Origin: Gammaproteobacteria bacterium
GTDB lineage: Bacteria; Pseudomonadota; Gammaproteobacteria; Burkholderiales; Rhodocyclaceae
DNA: 64,000 nucleotides
Direction: 5' to 3'
Assembly: GCA_029289235.1 (NCBI GenBank)
Contig: JARFTZ010000062.1
Span: forward strand, 1-64,000
The notes below the pieces were generated by a model. It saw only the letters and a program-made list of their open reading frames with translations, did no database searches and was not told the DNA's origin. Shown here piece after piece: positions 9,044 through 19,875 of the stretch. Each line of letters starts with the position of its first letter. Position 1 is the stretch's first letter. The position numbers were made by a program, and so were the translations under genes.

Positions 9044-10093
<1,050 letters not shown>

Positions 10094-10186
10094 CTATCCT
10101 GAAAGCTCCGCCGTGGCTGCGGACTGCAAAGCATTTATGATACCTTATAAGGCTTCCCGATTTCACATCTCACTGATTTCTCAGTC

Positions 10187-10474
10187 ATGTCGCTCACCTT
10201 GGAACAAGTCCGGCGGGTTGCCCATCTGGCCCGGATTGAAATCAGCGACGCCGAGGCGGAAAGCACCCTCGGCCACCTGAACGGAATATTCTCCCTGATC
10301 GAAGAAATGCAGGCGGTCGATACCCGCGGCGTCGAGCCGATGGCGCACGCCCAGGATCTGGCGCAGCGCCTGCGCGAAGACCGGGTGACCGAAACGAACC
10401 GCCGCGACGCTTATCAGGCCGTGGCCCCGGAAACGGAAGCCGGGCTGTTCCTGGTGCCGAAGGTGATCGAATGA
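10187..10474 (+). CDS. gatC: Aspartyl/glutamyl-tRNA amidotransferase subunit C
   Basis: 95 residues of the small GatC subunit that wraps around and stabilises GatA in the tRNA-dependent amidotransferase making Gln-tRNA(Gln) and/or Asn-tRNA(Asn). The family motif [10 protein letters not shown] is near the N-terminus. The stop overlaps the gatA start (ATGA). Confidence 0.94.
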   Translation: MSLTLEQVRRVAHLARIEISDAEAESTLGHLNGIFSLIEEMQAVDTRGVEPMAHAQDLAQRLREDRVTETNRRDAYQAVAPETEAGLFLVPKVIE

Positions 10475-11925
10475 TCGAACGCAGCCTCTCTTCTCTCTCC
10501 AGCGCGCTGGCTGCCGGGGAAATCTCCAGCGTCGAGCTGACGCAGCTCTATCTCGAGCGCATCGCCCGGCTCAACCCGACGATCAACGCCTACGTCACCG
10601 TCGATGCTGAAAAGAGCCTGGCGCAAGCCAGGGCGGCCGATGCGCAACGCGCCGCCGGCCAGGGTGGACCGTTGACCGGCATACCACTGGCACAGAAGGA
10701 CATCTTCTGTACCAAAGGCTGGCTGACCACCTGTGGTTCGAAGATGCTCGGCAACTTCGTCAGCCCCTACGACGCCACGGTGATCGAGCGCTGCAACGCG
10801 GCCGGCGCGGTCATCCTCGGCAAGACGAACATGGACGAATTCGCCATGGGTTCGTCGAACGAAACGTCGTTCTTCGGCACGGTCAAGAACCCGTGGGATA
10901 CGGCCTGCGTTCCCGGCGGCTCGTCCGGCGGCTCGGCAGCGGCCGTGGCGGCACGACTGGCGCCGGCGGCGACCGGTACCGATACCGGCGGCTCGATCCG
11001 CCAACCGGCGGCCCTGTGCAACCTGACCGGCTTGAAACCGACCTACGGCGTCGTTTCGCGCTACGGCATGATCGCCTTCGCCTCTTCGCTCGACCAGGGC
11101 GGGCCGATGGCGCGCTCCGCAGAGGATTGCGCGCTGCTGCTCAACACCATGGCCGGTTTCGACGAGCGCGATTCGACCAGTCTCGACCGCCCGTCGGAAG
11201 ACTACTGTCGCGATCTGGAAAAGCCGCTGGCCGGCCTGAAGATCGGCCTGCCGAAGGAATTCTTCGGCGAAGGTTGCGCGCCGGAAGTCATGGCGCTGGT
11301 CGAAGCGGCGATCGCCGAATACCGCAAGCTCGGCGCCGACACCGTCGAGGTCAGCCTGCCGAACATGAAACTCTCGGTGCCTGCCTATTACGTGATCGCG
11401 CCAGCGGAGGCGAGTTCGAACCTGTCGCGCTTCGATGGCGTGCGCTACGGCTACCGCGCCCCCGAGTATGCCGATCTCAACGACATGTACAGCAAGACCC
11501 GGGCGCAGGGCTTCGGCGCCGAGGTCAAGCGCCGCATCCTGATCGGCACTTACGTGCTCTCGCACGGCTACTACGATGCCTACTACCTGCAGGCGCAGCG
11601 CATCCGTCGCCTGATCGCCAACGATTTCGTCGAGGCTTTCAAGCACTGCGACGTGATCATGGGGCCGACCAGTCCGACAACGGCGTTCCGCCTCGGCGAA
11701 AAGGCCGCCGACCCGGTGCAGATGTACCTCTCGGACATCTACACCATCGCCGTCAACCTCGCCGGCCTGCCGGGGATGTCGATTCCCTGCGGTTTCGCCG
11801 GCGGCTTGCCGGCGGGTCTGCAGATCATCGGCGATTATTTCAGCGAAGCGCGCCTGCTGAACGTGGCGCACCGTTACCAGCAGGCGACCGATTGGCACCT
11901 GCGGCAACCGGCCGCGCTGGACTGA
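10471..11925 (+). CDS. gatA: Aspartyl/glutamyl-tRNA amidotransferase subunit A
   Basis: 484 residues, an amidase-signature enzyme that releases ammonia from glutamine for GatB. The Ser-cisSer-Lys site is visible: the lysine in IPLAQKDIF and the serine-rich [13 protein letters not shown], with [13 protein letters not shown] supplying the nucleophile. Length and sequence are ordinary. It overlaps gatC by 4 nt and is followed 9 nt later by an unrelated lipoprotein gene. Confidence 0.96.
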   Translation: MIERSLSSLSSALAAGEISSVELTQLYLERIARLNPTINAYVTVDAEKSLAQARAADAQRAAGQGGPLTGIPLAQKDIFCTKGWLTTCGSKMLGNFVSPYDATVIERCNAAGAVILGKTNMDEFAMGSSNETSFFGTVKNPWDTACVPGGSSGGSAAAVAARLAPAATGTDTGGSIRQPAALCNLTGLKPTYGVVSRYGMIAFASSLDQGGPMARSAEDCALLLNTMAGFDERDSTSLDRPSEDYCRDLEKPLAGLKIGLPKEFFGEGCAPEVMALVEAAIAEYRKLGADTVEVSLPNMKLSVPAYYVIAPAEASSNLSRFDGVRYGYRAPEYADLNDMYSKTRAQGFGAEVKRRILIGTYVLSHGYYDAYYLQAQRIRRLIANDFVEAFKHCDVIMGPTSPTTAFRLGEKAADPVQMYLSDIYTIAVNLAGLPGMSIPCGFAGGLPAGLQIIGDYFSEARLLNVAHRYQQATDWHLRQPAALD

Positions 11926-11934
11926 TCCGTACCG

Positions 11935-12477
11935 ATGAAGCGGTTTCTTGCCGTCGCTGCAGCGTTCCTGCTGGCGTCCTGTGCGACACAGGAGCCGGTG
12001 ACGCCGCCTTCCTCGGCGGACAACACACCGGCTGCCGAGACACCGCCGGCCCCGAGGAGCACGGCACGCAGCGACAGGATTGAATCGCAACCGCTCAAGC
12101 ATCTCGTCGGACGCAAGCTCAAGCCGATTCCGGACAAGGAACTCAACGTCCGGACCCGCTGCGCCTTCAAGGATGTGCAGGGCGGGCGCGGCAGCATGGA
12201 CTTGCAGGTAACCAGGGCCGAGGTCAAGCGGTTCGTTGCGGAAGTAACCATTCCCGAACAGGGAGTCTGCCGCTTCGACATGAAGCAGTTCGAGCAAACC
12301 GCGCGGATGCCGAACGTCGTCCTGCACGACAAGGGCAGCGCCTGCACGGTACGGATGTGGGAGCAGGGAAAAGGCGTCACGGTGGCGTTCAACGGTTGCC
12401 AGGCCCGTTGCAGCGGCGATGCGTTCAGCTATCTGTGGCCGATTCTGGTCGATACGCGCAGCGGCCGCTGCGCCTGA
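11935..12477 (+). CDS. Putative lipoprotein of unknown function inside the gat operon
   Basis: 180 residues. The signal peptide ends in a lipobox (FLLASC, Cys about 17), followed by a Pro/Thr-rich linker (about 20-40) and a globular domain (about 50-180). The globular part holds several cysteines, including CQARCSG and a C-terminal RSGRCA, which suggests disulfides in the periplasm. It lies 9 nt after gatA and 19 nt before gatB, same strand, so it is very likely co-transcribed with them. I do not recognise a characterised family, and nothing in it suggests a role in tRNA amidation. Confidence 0.8.
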   Translation: MKRFLAVAAAFLLASCATQEPVTPPSSADNTPAAETPPAPRSTARSDRIESQPLKHLVGRKLKPIPDKELNVRTRCAFKDVQGGRGSMDLQVTRAEVKRFVAEVTIPEQGVCRFDMKQFEQTARMPNVVLHDKGSACTVRMWEQGKGVTVAFNGCQARCSGDAFSYLWPILVDTRSGRCA

Positions 12478-12496
12478 AAATAGTGAGTAACAAGCG

Positions 12497-13948
12497 ATGA
12501 AACAGTGGGAAGTGGTGATCGGCATCGAGACGCACGTGCAACTCTCGACGCAGTCCAAGATTTTCTCGGGCAGTTCGACCGCCTTCGGCGCCGAACCCAA
12601 CGTCCAGGCCAACGCCGTCGATCTGGCGCTGCCCGGCGTGCTGCCGGTGCTGAACAAGGGCGCCGTCGAATGTGCGATCCGCTTCGGCCTGGCGGTTGAC
12701 GGCGAAGTGGCACCGAAATCGGTTTTCGCGCGCAAGAACTACTTCTATCCCGATCTTCCCAAGGGCTACCAGATCAGCCAGTACGAACTGCCCGTCGTGG
12801 TCGGCGGCAAGGTGGCGATCCAGGTCGGCCAGGGTGACGCGGCGACCGAAAAGGTAATCACCCTGACGCGCGCCCACCTGGAAGAAGATGCCGGCAAGTC
12901 GCTGCACGAGGATTTCCACGGCAAGACGGGGATCGACCTCAACCGCGCCGGCACGCCGTTGCTCGAAATCGTCACCGAGCCGGACATGCGCTCATCGGCC
13001 GAGGCGGTGGCCTACGCCAGGGCGCTGCACGCGCTGGTGCGCTGGATCGGCATCTGCGACGGCAACATGCAGGAAGGCTCGTTCCGCTGCGACGCCAACG
13101 TCTCGGTGCGGCCGGTCGGGCAAAAGGAATTCGGCACGCGGCGCGAGATCAAGAACCTCAATTCCTTCCGCTTCCTTCAGCAGGCCATCGACTACGAGGT
13201 GCAGTGGCAGATCGCCCACATCGAGGACGGCGGCCGCGTCGAGCAGGCCACAGTGCTGTTCGATCCCGACACCGGCGAAACCCGCGCCATGCGCTCGAAG
13301 GAAGACGCGCACGACTACCGCTATTTTCCCGATCCCGACCTCCTGCCGCTGCTCATCGACCGCGACTGGGTCGAGCGCACGCGTGCCGCGATGCCGGAAC
13401 TGCCGACCGCCAAGAAGCAGCGCTTCGTCGCCGATTACGGACTGTCCGCCTACGACGCGACAACGCTGACGGCTTCGCTCGAGGTGGCCGACTTCTACGA
13501 GGCGACGGTGACTGTTGCCGGCAAGGCTGCGGCCAAGCCCTGCGCCAACTGGGTCATGGTCGACCTCGCCGCGCGCCTGAACAAGGACGGCAAGGAACTC
13601 GCCGATTCGCCCGTTTCGGCAGAGCAACTGGGCGGCCTGGTGGCGCGTATCGCCGACAACACCATCTCCAACAACATTGCCAAGAAGGTCTTCGAGGCGC
13701 TGTGGAGTGGTGAAGGTCAATCGGCCGACGAGATCATCGAGAAGCAGGGCCTCAAGCAGATCACGGATACCGGGGCCATCGAGGCTCTGATCGATGGCGT
13801 GCTGGCGGCCAATGCCGCGATGGTCGCCGAGTTCAAGGCGGGCAAGGAGAAGGCCTTCAACGCACTGGTCGGTCAGGCGATGAAGGCGACCAAGGGCAAG
13901 GCCAATCCGCAGCAGGTCAACGAACTGCTGCGCAAAAAGCTGGGCTGA
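12497..13948 (+). CDS. gatB: Aspartyl/glutamyl-tRNA amidotransferase subunit B
   Basis: 483 residues. The N-terminal kinase/cradle domain starts with [15 protein letters not shown] and contains [15 protein letters not shown] and [13 protein letters not shown]. The C-terminal YqeY-like tail binds the tRNA (ends with [11 protein letters not shown]). It activates misacylated Glu/Asp-tRNA by phosphorylation and transfers ammonia from GatA. Last gene of the operon. Confidence 0.96.
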   Translation: MKQWEVVIGIETHVQLSTQSKIFSGSSTAFGAEPNVQANAVDLALPGVLPVLNKGAVECAIRFGLAVDGEVAPKSVFARKNYFYPDLPKGYQISQYELPVVVGGKVAIQVGQGDAATEKVITLTRAHLEEDAGKSLHEDFHGKTGIDLNRAGTPLLEIVTEPDMRSSAEAVAYARALHALVRWIGICDGNMQEGSFRCDANVSVRPVGQKEFGTRREIKNLNSFRFLQQAIDYEVQWQIAHIEDGGRVEQATVLFDPDTGETRAMRSKEDAHDYRYFPDPDLLPLLIDRDWVERTRAAMPELPTAKKQRFVADYGLSAYDATTLTASLEVADFYEATVTVAGKAAAKPCANWVMVDLAARLNKDGKELADSPVSAEQLGGLVARIADNTISNNIAKKVFEALWSGEGQSADEIIEKQGLKQITDTGAIEALIDGVLAANAAMVAEFKAGKEKAFNALVGQAMKATKGKANPQQVNELLRKKLG

Positions 13949-13984
13949 GTTTGACCTGAATGACCGCCCCCGCCGCCGGGCGGG

Positions 13985-14629
13985 CTAGCGGACGCCCCGG
14001 CGCCGCTGCAGATCGAGGAAACGGGCACGATCCTCGTCGTACTTGGCTTGGATGGCACCGATTTCCTTGCGCTTGGCCTCAATGATCGATTGCTGGGCCC
14101 GGATCGCGTACTCCGTATCGAGCAGCCCCTTCTTGACTTCCGGCGGCAGCGTCTTCTTCCTGTAGAACTCCGCCTCGTTCTCGAATTTTTTGCGCTGGAC
14201 GCGGATTTCCGCGATGCGGGCTTCCGCTGCCTTGATCGACTTGTCGACATCGTCGAGGGCACGCTTGCGCATGGCCTCGATGTCCCCCACGTTGGCGTAG
14301 GTGTTGAGCAAGGCCTGATCCTGACGCTGCTGTTCCTTCTGGCGCGCCTCCTCTTCCTTGCGCTGCTCCTCTTCGGCCACCCGCTGGGCGCGCTGCTCCG
14401 CCGTCAACGGGGCGTCGACTTCGCGTACGGTCTGGCCTGATTGGCCCAATTCACGGTAGGCGCGTCCGTAACACTCGCGGGGCAGCGTGTCGCCGCAAAC
14501 CTGTTTGCCGGATGCGTCGGTGCAGCAGAAGAACTTGCCGCTGCCGGTTGCCGGCGCGCCTTGCGCCGCCGTCGCCAGGGCGACCGCGGCGCAAAGACAA
14601 AGACACCTAACGACTCTTGGCCACGCCAT
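13985..14629 (-). CDS. Secreted DUF4124-like coiled-coil protein
   Basis: 214 residues from the ATG at 14629; an ATG at 14662 would overlap pyrE by 56 nt and place charged residues before the signal peptide. Neither start has a clear ribosome-binding site. After the signal peptide comes a cysteine-containing DUF4124-like segment ([23 protein letters not shown]). A long Glu/Gln/Lys/Arg-rich region from about 75 onward is predicted to be coiled coil. Function unknown; probably periplasmic. It follows pyrE on the same strand and converges on gatB. Confidence 0.75.
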   Translation of the reverse strand: MAWPRVVRCLCLCAAVALATAAQGAPATGSGKFFCCTDASGKQVCGDTLPRECYGRAYRELGQSGQTVREVDAPLTAEQRAQRVAEEEQRKEEEARQKEQQRQDQALLNTYANVGDIEAMRKRALDDVDKSIKAAEARIAEIRVQRKKFENEAEFYRKKTLPPEVKKGLLDTEYAIRAQQSIIEAKRKEIGAIQAKYDEDRARFLDLQRRRGVR

Positions 14630-15254
14630 AGTTCTGGCGATAACGCGCGACCGCGGCTTCATGCGCGGAAAAATCCGGGCGCTGCCGCAGGAAAGCCATC
14701 AAATCGTCGAGCGTCGCCACGGCGACGACCGGAATGCCATAGTCCTGCTCCACTTCCTGCACGGCGGACAGTTCCCCCGTTCCTCGCTCCATTCGGTCCA
14801 GCGCGATGACGACGCCAGCCGGCGTCGCCCCGGCCGCACGGATGATTTCCACCGATTCGCGCACCGAGGTGCCGGCGGAAATCACGTCGTCGATGATCAA
14901 AACGCGACCGGCCAGCGGAGTGCCGATGATGTTGCCGCCCTCACCGTGGTCCTTGGCTTCCTTGCGGTTGAAGGCGAACGGCAGGTTGCGGCCGGCGCGC
15001 GCCAACGCCAGCGCGGTGACGGAAACCAGCGGAATACCCTTGTAGGCGGGGCCGTACAACATGTCGATGGCGATACCGCTGGCCTGAATGGCCTGGGCGT
15101 AGAATTGCGACAGGCGATCAAGCGCGGCGCCGTCGTTGAACAGGCCGGCGTTGAAGAAGTACGGAGAAAGCCGCCCTGCCTTGGTCTTGAATTCGCCGAA
15201 GCGCAAGACGTTCTGCGCGAGGGCGAACTCGATGAATTCCTGGCGAAAATCCAT
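14607..15254 (-). CDS. pyrE: Orotate phosphoribosyltransferase
   Basis: 215 residues. Converts orotate and PRPP to orotidine 5'-monophosphate in pyrimidine synthesis. The PRPP-binding motif is [13 protein letters not shown] (about 120-132), and [11 protein letters not shown] and [13 protein letters not shown] are characteristic of PyrE. It diverges from the exonuclease III gene across a 54-bp gap. Confidence 0.95.
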   Translation of the reverse strand: MDFRQEFIEFALAQNVLRFGEFKTKAGRLSPYFFNAGLFNDGAALDRLSQFYAQAIQASGIAIDMLYGPAYKGIPLVSVTALALARAGRNLPFAFNRKEAKDHGEGGNIIGTPLAGRVLIIDDVISAGTSVRESVEIIRAAGATPAGVVIALDRMERGTGELSAVQEVEQDYGIPVVAVATLDDLMAFLRQRPDFSAHEAAVARYRQNYGVAKSR

Positions 15255-15308
15255 TGATACACTGCCTTTTTGTTTGACTGTCGGGGCCGCGAACGGCCCG
15301 GAGTGGCT

Positions 15309-16082
15309 ATGTTACGCATCATCACCTTAAATCTCAACGGCATCCGTTCAGCCTGGCGCAAGGGCGCTCATCAGTGGCTGGCAGCGCAATCAGCCGATGT
15401 CGTCTGCCTGCAGGAACTGAAGGCGCAATTGCCCGATCTGTCCGAGGACATGCGTCAGCCGGAGGGATTTCACGCCTTCTATCACTGCGCGGAAAAGAAG
15501 GGCTACAGCGGGGTCGGCTTGTGGTGCCGCGAGGAACCGGATGACGTCGTCGAGGGAATCGGCGAGCGCGAGTTCGACGCCGAAGGCCGCTATCTGCGCG
15601 CCGATTTCGGCAATCTCTCGGTGATCTCGCTCTATGTGCCGTCCGGATCAAGCTCACCGGAACGGCAGGAGGCCAAGTTCCGTTTTCTCGATCTCTTGTT
15701 CCCGCACCTTGTCGCACTGCGCGCGAGCGGGCGAAATATCGTCATCTGCGCCGACTGGAATATTGCCCACCAGGAAATCGACCTGAAGAACTGGCGCTCG
15801 AATCAGAAAAACTCCGGATTCCTGCCGGAAGAGCGTGCGTGGGTCGGTCGGGCGCTCGAGGCGGGCTGGGTCGATGCGTTCCGGAAATTGCATCCGGAAG
15901 CCACCGAAACGGCCTACACGTGGTGGTCCAACCGCGGGCAGGCCTGGGCGAAGAACGTTGGCTGGCGTCTGGACTACCAGTTGGTGACGCCTTCACTCGC
16001 CGAAAAAGCCGTCGAGGCGAGAGTTTTCAAGGATCAGCGCTTTTCGGATCACGCACCGCTGAGCATCGATTACTCCCTCTGA
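15309..16082 (+). CDS. xth: Exodeoxyribonuclease III
   Basis: 257 residues of the AP-endonuclease/exonuclease III family for base-excision repair. Motifs in order: [17 protein letters not shown] (metal-binding Glu), DWNIAH (catalytic Asp/Asn) and [10 protein letters not shown] (catalytic His) at the end. The ATG at 15309 begins exactly where the family does; an earlier in-frame start has no homology. Divergent from pyrE. Confidence 0.94.
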   Translation: MLRIITLNLNGIRSAWRKGAHQWLAAQSADVVCLQELKAQLPDLSEDMRQPEGFHAFYHCAEKKGYSGVGLWCREEPDDVVEGIGEREFDAEGRYLRADFGNLSVISLYVPSGSSSPERQEAKFRFLDLLFPHLVALRASGRNIVICADWNIAHQEIDLKNWRSNQKNSGFLPEERAWVGRALEAGWVDAFRKLHPEATETAYTWWSNRGQAWAKNVGWRLDYQLVTPSLAEKAVEARVFKDQRFSDHAPLSIDYSL

Positions 16083-16243
16083 GAGCGATACGCGACTGCC
16101 GTTGCAATTGCATCAGAATGGCGAGAGATTCTGCCCACGACGCCGGTTTTACATTGATTCGCGCAGCTAATTTGGATAACGTGAACGGGCGCGCCCGCCG
16201 TATGGCGCGGTGCGGTTTTTCCACATACGCGATGAGGTGTCCT

Positions 16244-16564
16244 ATGTCCGAAGTGTCTGATTTCCCCAGCAACAGCAAAGAAAAACTCGTTTCCGACATG
16301 AAGGTCGTCGTATCGGATGCCGAGGAAATCCTGCGTGCCACGGCCGGCGTCGCCGGCGACAAGATCGGCGAACTGCGCGAACGTATCCTCGATCGCCTGC
16401 ACGACGCCAAGATTCGCCTCGCCGATGCGGAGGAGATGCTGGTCGATCGTACCAAGGCTGCGGCCCGTGCGACTGACGACTACGTCAACGACAATCCCTG
16501 GCGCGCCGTTGGCATCGCTGCAGGCGTCGGGCTGCTGCTCGGCATTCTCATCGGCCGCCGCTAG
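16244..16564 (+). CDS. DUF883 / ElaB-YqjD-like membrane-anchored protein
   Basis: 106 residues. A long amphipathic helical region (about 10-80, VVSDAEEILRATAGVAGDKI) precedes NPWRAVGIAAGVGLLLGILIG, the C-terminal membrane anchor of the ElaB/YqjD family. Members in E. coli bind ribosomes at the inner membrane in stationary phase; that role is only inferred here. Start at 16244 is supported by GAGG upstream. It opens a four-gene cassette of small envelope proteins. Confidence 0.88.
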   Translation: MSEVSDFPSNSKEKLVSDMKVVVSDAEEILRATAGVAGDKIGELRERILDRLHDAKIRLADAEEMLVDRTKAAARATDDYVNDNPWRAVGIAAGVGLLLGILIGRR

Positions 16565-16575
16565 ATCGTCCGGGG

Positions 16576-16986
16576 ATGAGAGAGAGTCAAGGAGCGGAGG
16601 CAGGTGGCCTGCTTTCCGCCCTGAGAAACATCGCGGCAACGTTGCTGGCAACCGGGAGAACGCGCCTTGAGTTGCTCGCCAACGAACTGGAGGAGGAAAA
16701 GCTGCGCGCCATGCGGTTGCTCATGGTCGCGCAAGGCATGCTTTTCTGCTTTGGTGTCGGGATTCTCCTGGTCGTCGCATTCCTGGTCGCGCTCTTCTGG
16801 GAGCAGCGGGTGGCCGTTCTCGGCATTTTCGCGCTGCTCTTCCTCGTGCTCGGCGGAGCCTGCCTGGCCGGACTCCGCCAGGCCGCACGCCGGCCGCAGA
16901 AGCCCTTTTCCGCCAGCCTCGCCGAATTGCAGGAAGACCTGCACCAACTGAAAACACTGGCCGGACATGAACCGCCCGCTCGATGA
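16576..16986 (+). CDS. YqjE/DUF1469-type holin-superfamily membrane protein
   Basis: 136 residues. An N-terminal amphipathic segment (TRLELLANELEEEKLRAMR) is followed by two adjacent membrane helices (about 52-80 and 85-105), the pattern of the YqjE (phage holin family, DUF1469) group. It lies 11 nt after the DUF883 gene and overlaps the next gene by 20 nt. Despite the family name there is no phage gene nearby. Function unknown. Confidence 0.87.
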   Translation: MRESQGAEAGGLLSALRNIAATLLATGRTRLELLANELEEEKLRAMRLLMVAQGMLFCFGVGILLVVAFLVALFWEQRVAVLGIFALLFLVLGGACLAGLRQAARRPQKPFSASLAELQEDLHQLKTLAGHEPPAR

Positions 16987-17287
16987 CCTTCTGCTCCGCC
17001 GCGGGCGCCTGATCGAACGCATCGCCAGCCAGCGGGAAACGTTACGGCAGGACTTCGTTCCGGTCAGCCAGGCGCTCGGCAAGGTCGACTCGGCGGTGGC
17101 CGCTGTTCACTCCGCGGCGGCCAGCATCCGTCGCCACCCTGTCATGGCGTCGGCGGCCGTGGCCGTACTGTTCTGGGCGAAGGGCAAGTCGCTGTTGCGC
17201 TGGGGCGGAAAAGCCTTTTCCCTGTGGCAGAGCTGGCGGCTGGTTCAGGCGACCATCGCCGATTGGGGTGGGCGCGTCCGCATGTGA
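16967..17287 (+). CDS. YqjK-like protein
   Basis: 106 residues. The N-terminal LLLRRGRLIERIASQRETL and a single hydrophobic stretch (HPVMASAAVAVLFWAKG) match the YqjK-like group found with ElaB/YqjD and YqjE. It overlaps the upstream gene by 20 nt, and its ATGTGA end gives the next gene its GTG start. Function unknown; probably part of the same membrane assembly. Confidence 0.8.
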   Translation: MNRPLDDLLLRRGRLIERIASQRETLRQDFVPVSQALGKVDSAVAAVHSAAASIRRHPVMASAAVAVLFWAKGKSLLRWGGKAFSLWQSWRLVQATIADWGGRVRM

Positions 17288-17625
17288 GCCCGCCGAACAC
17301 CGGAGAGAAGACCGACGCCAACGCAGACGCCGAAGGTTTCGTTGCCCGCCTGGTCGGTTCGCAGAAGCGGCAGGCGAATGATCTTCTGGCCGATATCCTG
17401 CGCATGCGCGGCTTGATGCCGCTGCTCATGAAGCATCGCAACGGCGGCCGCTGGACCCGCCAGGAGAAAGCAGAGTTGCTGACGCAACTGCGCATCCTGT
17501 CGCGGGTCTCCCCGGCCTTGTTGCTCCTGCTTCTGCCCGGATCGGCGCTGTTACTTCCTGCTTATGCCTGGTGGCTCGATCGCCGGCGCCGGCCGCGCAC
17601 GATGGCGATCGACAAGCATCGCTGA
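17284..17625 (+). CDS. Small LETM1-like membrane protein
   Basis: 113 residues from the GTG at 17284, which overlaps the preceding stop by 4 nt. After a charged N-terminus (about 1-55) comes WTRQEKAELLTQLRILSRVS, then a hydrophobic hairpin containing ALLLLLLP and LLLPAY. This resembles the core of the LETM1 domain (TRxE, LxRxxP, then a Pro-bounded membrane segment ending LLLP), which in mitochondria belongs to a cation/proton exchange factor. The match is by eye and the protein is far shorter than LETM1. Last of the four-gene cassette, ending just before the convergent uracil-glycosylase gene. Confidence 0.7.
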   Translation: MSPPNTGEKTDANADAEGFVARLVGSQKRQANDLLADILRMRGLMPLLMKHRNGGRWTRQEKAELLTQLRILSRVSPALLLLLLPGSALLLPAYAWWLDRRRRPRTMAIDKHR

Positions 17626-18366
17626 TTACGCGTCGTCCCAGATTCCCTGAACGAGCAACTGTTTCGTCGCGGCCTCGGCCCAGCCGCGGTTGGCTGCCGG
17701 GCTGGCGGGGCTGGGGTGCAGCACCTTGCCGATCCGGAGATCCCTGTCAGCGAGCGCCACGGCCGCCCGGGCTTCCGCAAAGCCGCCGATGCCGATGACC
17801 CACGCCGGTTGCAAGACGTCGACAAGCGAGCGCAGGTGGCGGTCGCAGGCCGCGTAAAGCGGTTCCGTTTCGGAGGCCGGCAACTTGTCGGGCGTGACGT
17901 TGCGTCCGCCGTCAAAGAAGGCCAGCGGACAGTAGTTGGCCACGAAATGCTCGGCGAAAAAGGACTCGGCATTGCCGAAGCGCTGCTGAAAGAGTCCCCA
18001 CAGTCGGCGGCCGCTGACCTCGGAGCGCGTGCACGCGAAGCCCTCGACCGGCCGCTTCGGGTTCTCAAGGGCGGGTTTTTCGACAGGCGCCTCGATGCCC
18101 ATCCAGTCGCGGGCGGCGGCAATCTCGCCGAAGGGGATGCCGCACTGCACCATGCCGAACGGCCCGGGGTTCATGCCGATGAAGACGACGCGCTTGCGAT
18201 CGTTGCCGAAGCGCTGCAGGTATTGTTCGTGCGGCGCCCAGGCGTAATCGAGCGGGTTGTAGAGGTGCGTTACCGGTGCGGAGAAGCGCATTCGGCCGAC
18301 CTCGTCGGACAGCGTCTTTGCCGCAGCGATCAGGCGTGCGGCGGTCGGGTTTGTACTGGTTTTCAT
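17626..18366 (-). CDS. SMUG1-type uracil-DNA glycosylase
   Basis: 246 residues. The motifs NPLDYAWAPHEQYL, VVFIGMNPGPFGM and FGEIAAARDWMG match single-strand-selective monofunctional uracil-DNA glycosylase (SMUG1), and HPSPASPAANRGW is the C-terminal catalytic loop with the histidine. It removes uracil and oxidised pyrimidines from DNA. The start at 18366 overlaps the ampG stop (ATGA), so it is translated from the met operon transcript or its distal part. Confidence 0.88.
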   Translation of the reverse strand: MKTSTNPTAARLIAAAKTLSDEVGRMRFSAPVTHLYNPLDYAWAPHEQYLQRFGNDRKRVVFIGMNPGPFGMVQCGIPFGEIAAARDWMGIEAPVEKPALENPKRPVEGFACTRSEVSGRRLWGLFQQRFGNAESFFAEHFVANYCPLAFFDGGRNVTPDKLPASETEPLYAACDRHLRSLVDVLQPAWVIGIGGFAEARAAVALADRDLRIGKVLHPSPASPAANRGWAEAATKQLLVQGIWDDA

Positions 18367-19871
18367 CGAGAGTCTTTTGCGTTTTCGGAAAGCGCGACAA
18401 GCGGGATTCTCATCCACCACACCATGACGACGCCGGGCAGGGCGACGAACACCGAGAACAGATAGAACGCCTGCCAGCCGATGCTCTCGGTGAGTACGCC
18501 GGCGACCGGGCTGACGTAGATGCGTCCGACGGCGGCCAGCGCGGAGAGCAGGGCGTAGTGTGTCGCGGTAAAGCGGCTGTTGCACAGCGCCATCAGCAAG
18601 GCAACCAATGCCACGGTGCCCATGCCGCCGGTGATGTTCTCGGCGGCGACGACGGTAAGCAACAGGAAGTCCAGTGAAGCGGCCTCGCGCAGGGATACGA
18701 TTATCCAGTCGAACGGTGGCACGGCGACGCTGCCCCAAGCGCCCTTGCCGAGCACGGCGATCAGGTAAAAGCCGAGGTTCGACAGGAGTTGTAGAACGCC
18801 GAACAGCAGCAGCGCACGGTAGAGGCGCAGGCGCAACATCAGTGCGCCGCCGACGATCGCGCCGAAAATCGTCAGCCAGATGCCGATGATCTTGTTGGCG
18901 ATGCCGACCTCGGCCTGCGAGAAAGCCAGTCCCTTGAGCAGGAAGGCGGTAGTCAGGCTGCCGGCGAAGGCGTCGCCGAGCTTGTAGAGGACGATCAGCA
19001 GCAGGAACAGCGCGGCGCCCGGCTGCGCGAAATAGCTGGCCAGCGAGGCATTGAGCGTCTCGAAGCGCACCAGGCGGGCGAACCACCAGGCCAACGGCAG
19101 GGCGGCGGCGATCTCGGCGAGGACGAAAAGCAGTTGAATCCAGTGATTTCCGCCGTCCGGGTCGAGTCCGAACAGGATCAATACCGAGCGCGCCAGGTAA
19201 TAGCCGGCGAAGACGCCGCCGAGCATGGCGACGAACCCGGCGATTTCCCGGCCGGCACTGGAGGCCAGCGGCTTCGACTCGCTATGGACGGGAGGCAGCA
19301 GGAACAGCGAAAGGGCGGCGGCGGCGCCCATGATCGTTCCCATCAGCGCGTAAACGCGGGGCCACGACTGCCACTGGTCGGCCCAGATCAGCGCGATGCC
19401 ACCGGAAACGATCATCGCCAGGCGGTAGCCGAAAACGTGCAGCGAGGCACCGAGGCCGTGTTCGGCCTTGTCGCTGAGCACGTCGGCGCGGTAGGCGTCG
19501 ACCACGACGTCCTGCGACGCGGAAAGAAAGGCGAGCAGCACGGCCCACTGGGCGAAAAGCATCGGCTGGCGGCTCGGCGAAAGGCTGGCCATGACGAACA
19601 GAACGAGCGCCAACCCTCCTTGGCTCACCACCACCCAGCCGCGCCGCCGGCCGAGCCAGGGCGGCTCGAAGCGGTCCATCAGCGGCGCCCAGAGGAACTT
19701 GAAGGTGTAGGGCACACCGACGAGGCCGAAAAAGCCGATCGTCGCGATGTTGACGCCGTCGACGGCCAGCCAGGCCTGCAGCGCCTGGCCGGTCAGCGCC
19801 AGCGGCAGCCCGGAGGCGAACCCGAGAAGAAGCACCGCCGCCAGGCGGTGGCTGCGGCCCAGAGCGCGCAT
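18363..19871 (-). CDS. ampG: AmpG-family MFS permease
   Basis: 502 residues with 12-14 hydrophobic segments. The N-terminal LLLGFASGLPLALTGQALQAW and LWAPLMDRF are typical of AmpG, the proton-driven inner-membrane importer of GlcNAc-anhydromuropeptides for cell-wall recycling. Start chosen at 19871 (MRALGRS), just downstream of the metW stop; longer versions have no homology. Substrate is inferred from the family. Confidence 0.85.
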   Translation of the reverse strand: MRALGRSHRLAAVLLLGFASGLPLALTGQALQAWLAVDGVNIATIGFFGLVGVPYTFKFLWAPLMDRFEPPWLGRRRGWVVVSQGGLALVLFVMASLSPSRQPMLFAQWAVLLAFLSASQDVVVDAYRADVLSDKAEHGLGASLHVFGYRLAMIVSGGIALIWADQWQSWPRVYALMGTIMGAAAALSLFLLPPVHSESKPLASSAGREIAGFVAMLGGVFAGYYLARSVLILFGLDPDGGNHWIQLLFVLAEIAAALPLAWWFARLVRFETLNASLASYFAQPGAALFLLLIVLYKLGDAFAGSLTTAFLLKGLAFSQAEVGIANKIIGIWLTIFGAIVGGALMLRLRLYRALLLFGVLQLLSNLGFYLIAVLGKGAWGSVAVPPFDWIIVSLREAASLDFLLLTVVAAENITGGMGTVALVALLMALCNSRFTATHYALLSALAAVGRIYVSPVAGVLTESIGWQAFYLFSVFVALPGVVMVWWMRIPLVALSENAKDSR

Positions 19872-19875
19872 CCGC

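Noticed and set aside
10414-12735. 773-codon minus-strand frame over gatA, the lipoprotein and gatB
   Set aside because: Antisense shadow spanning three supported genes.
16576-16986. Prophage holin
   Set aside because: The family name refers to a fold; the neighbours are ElaB/YqjK-like genes and no phage gene is present.
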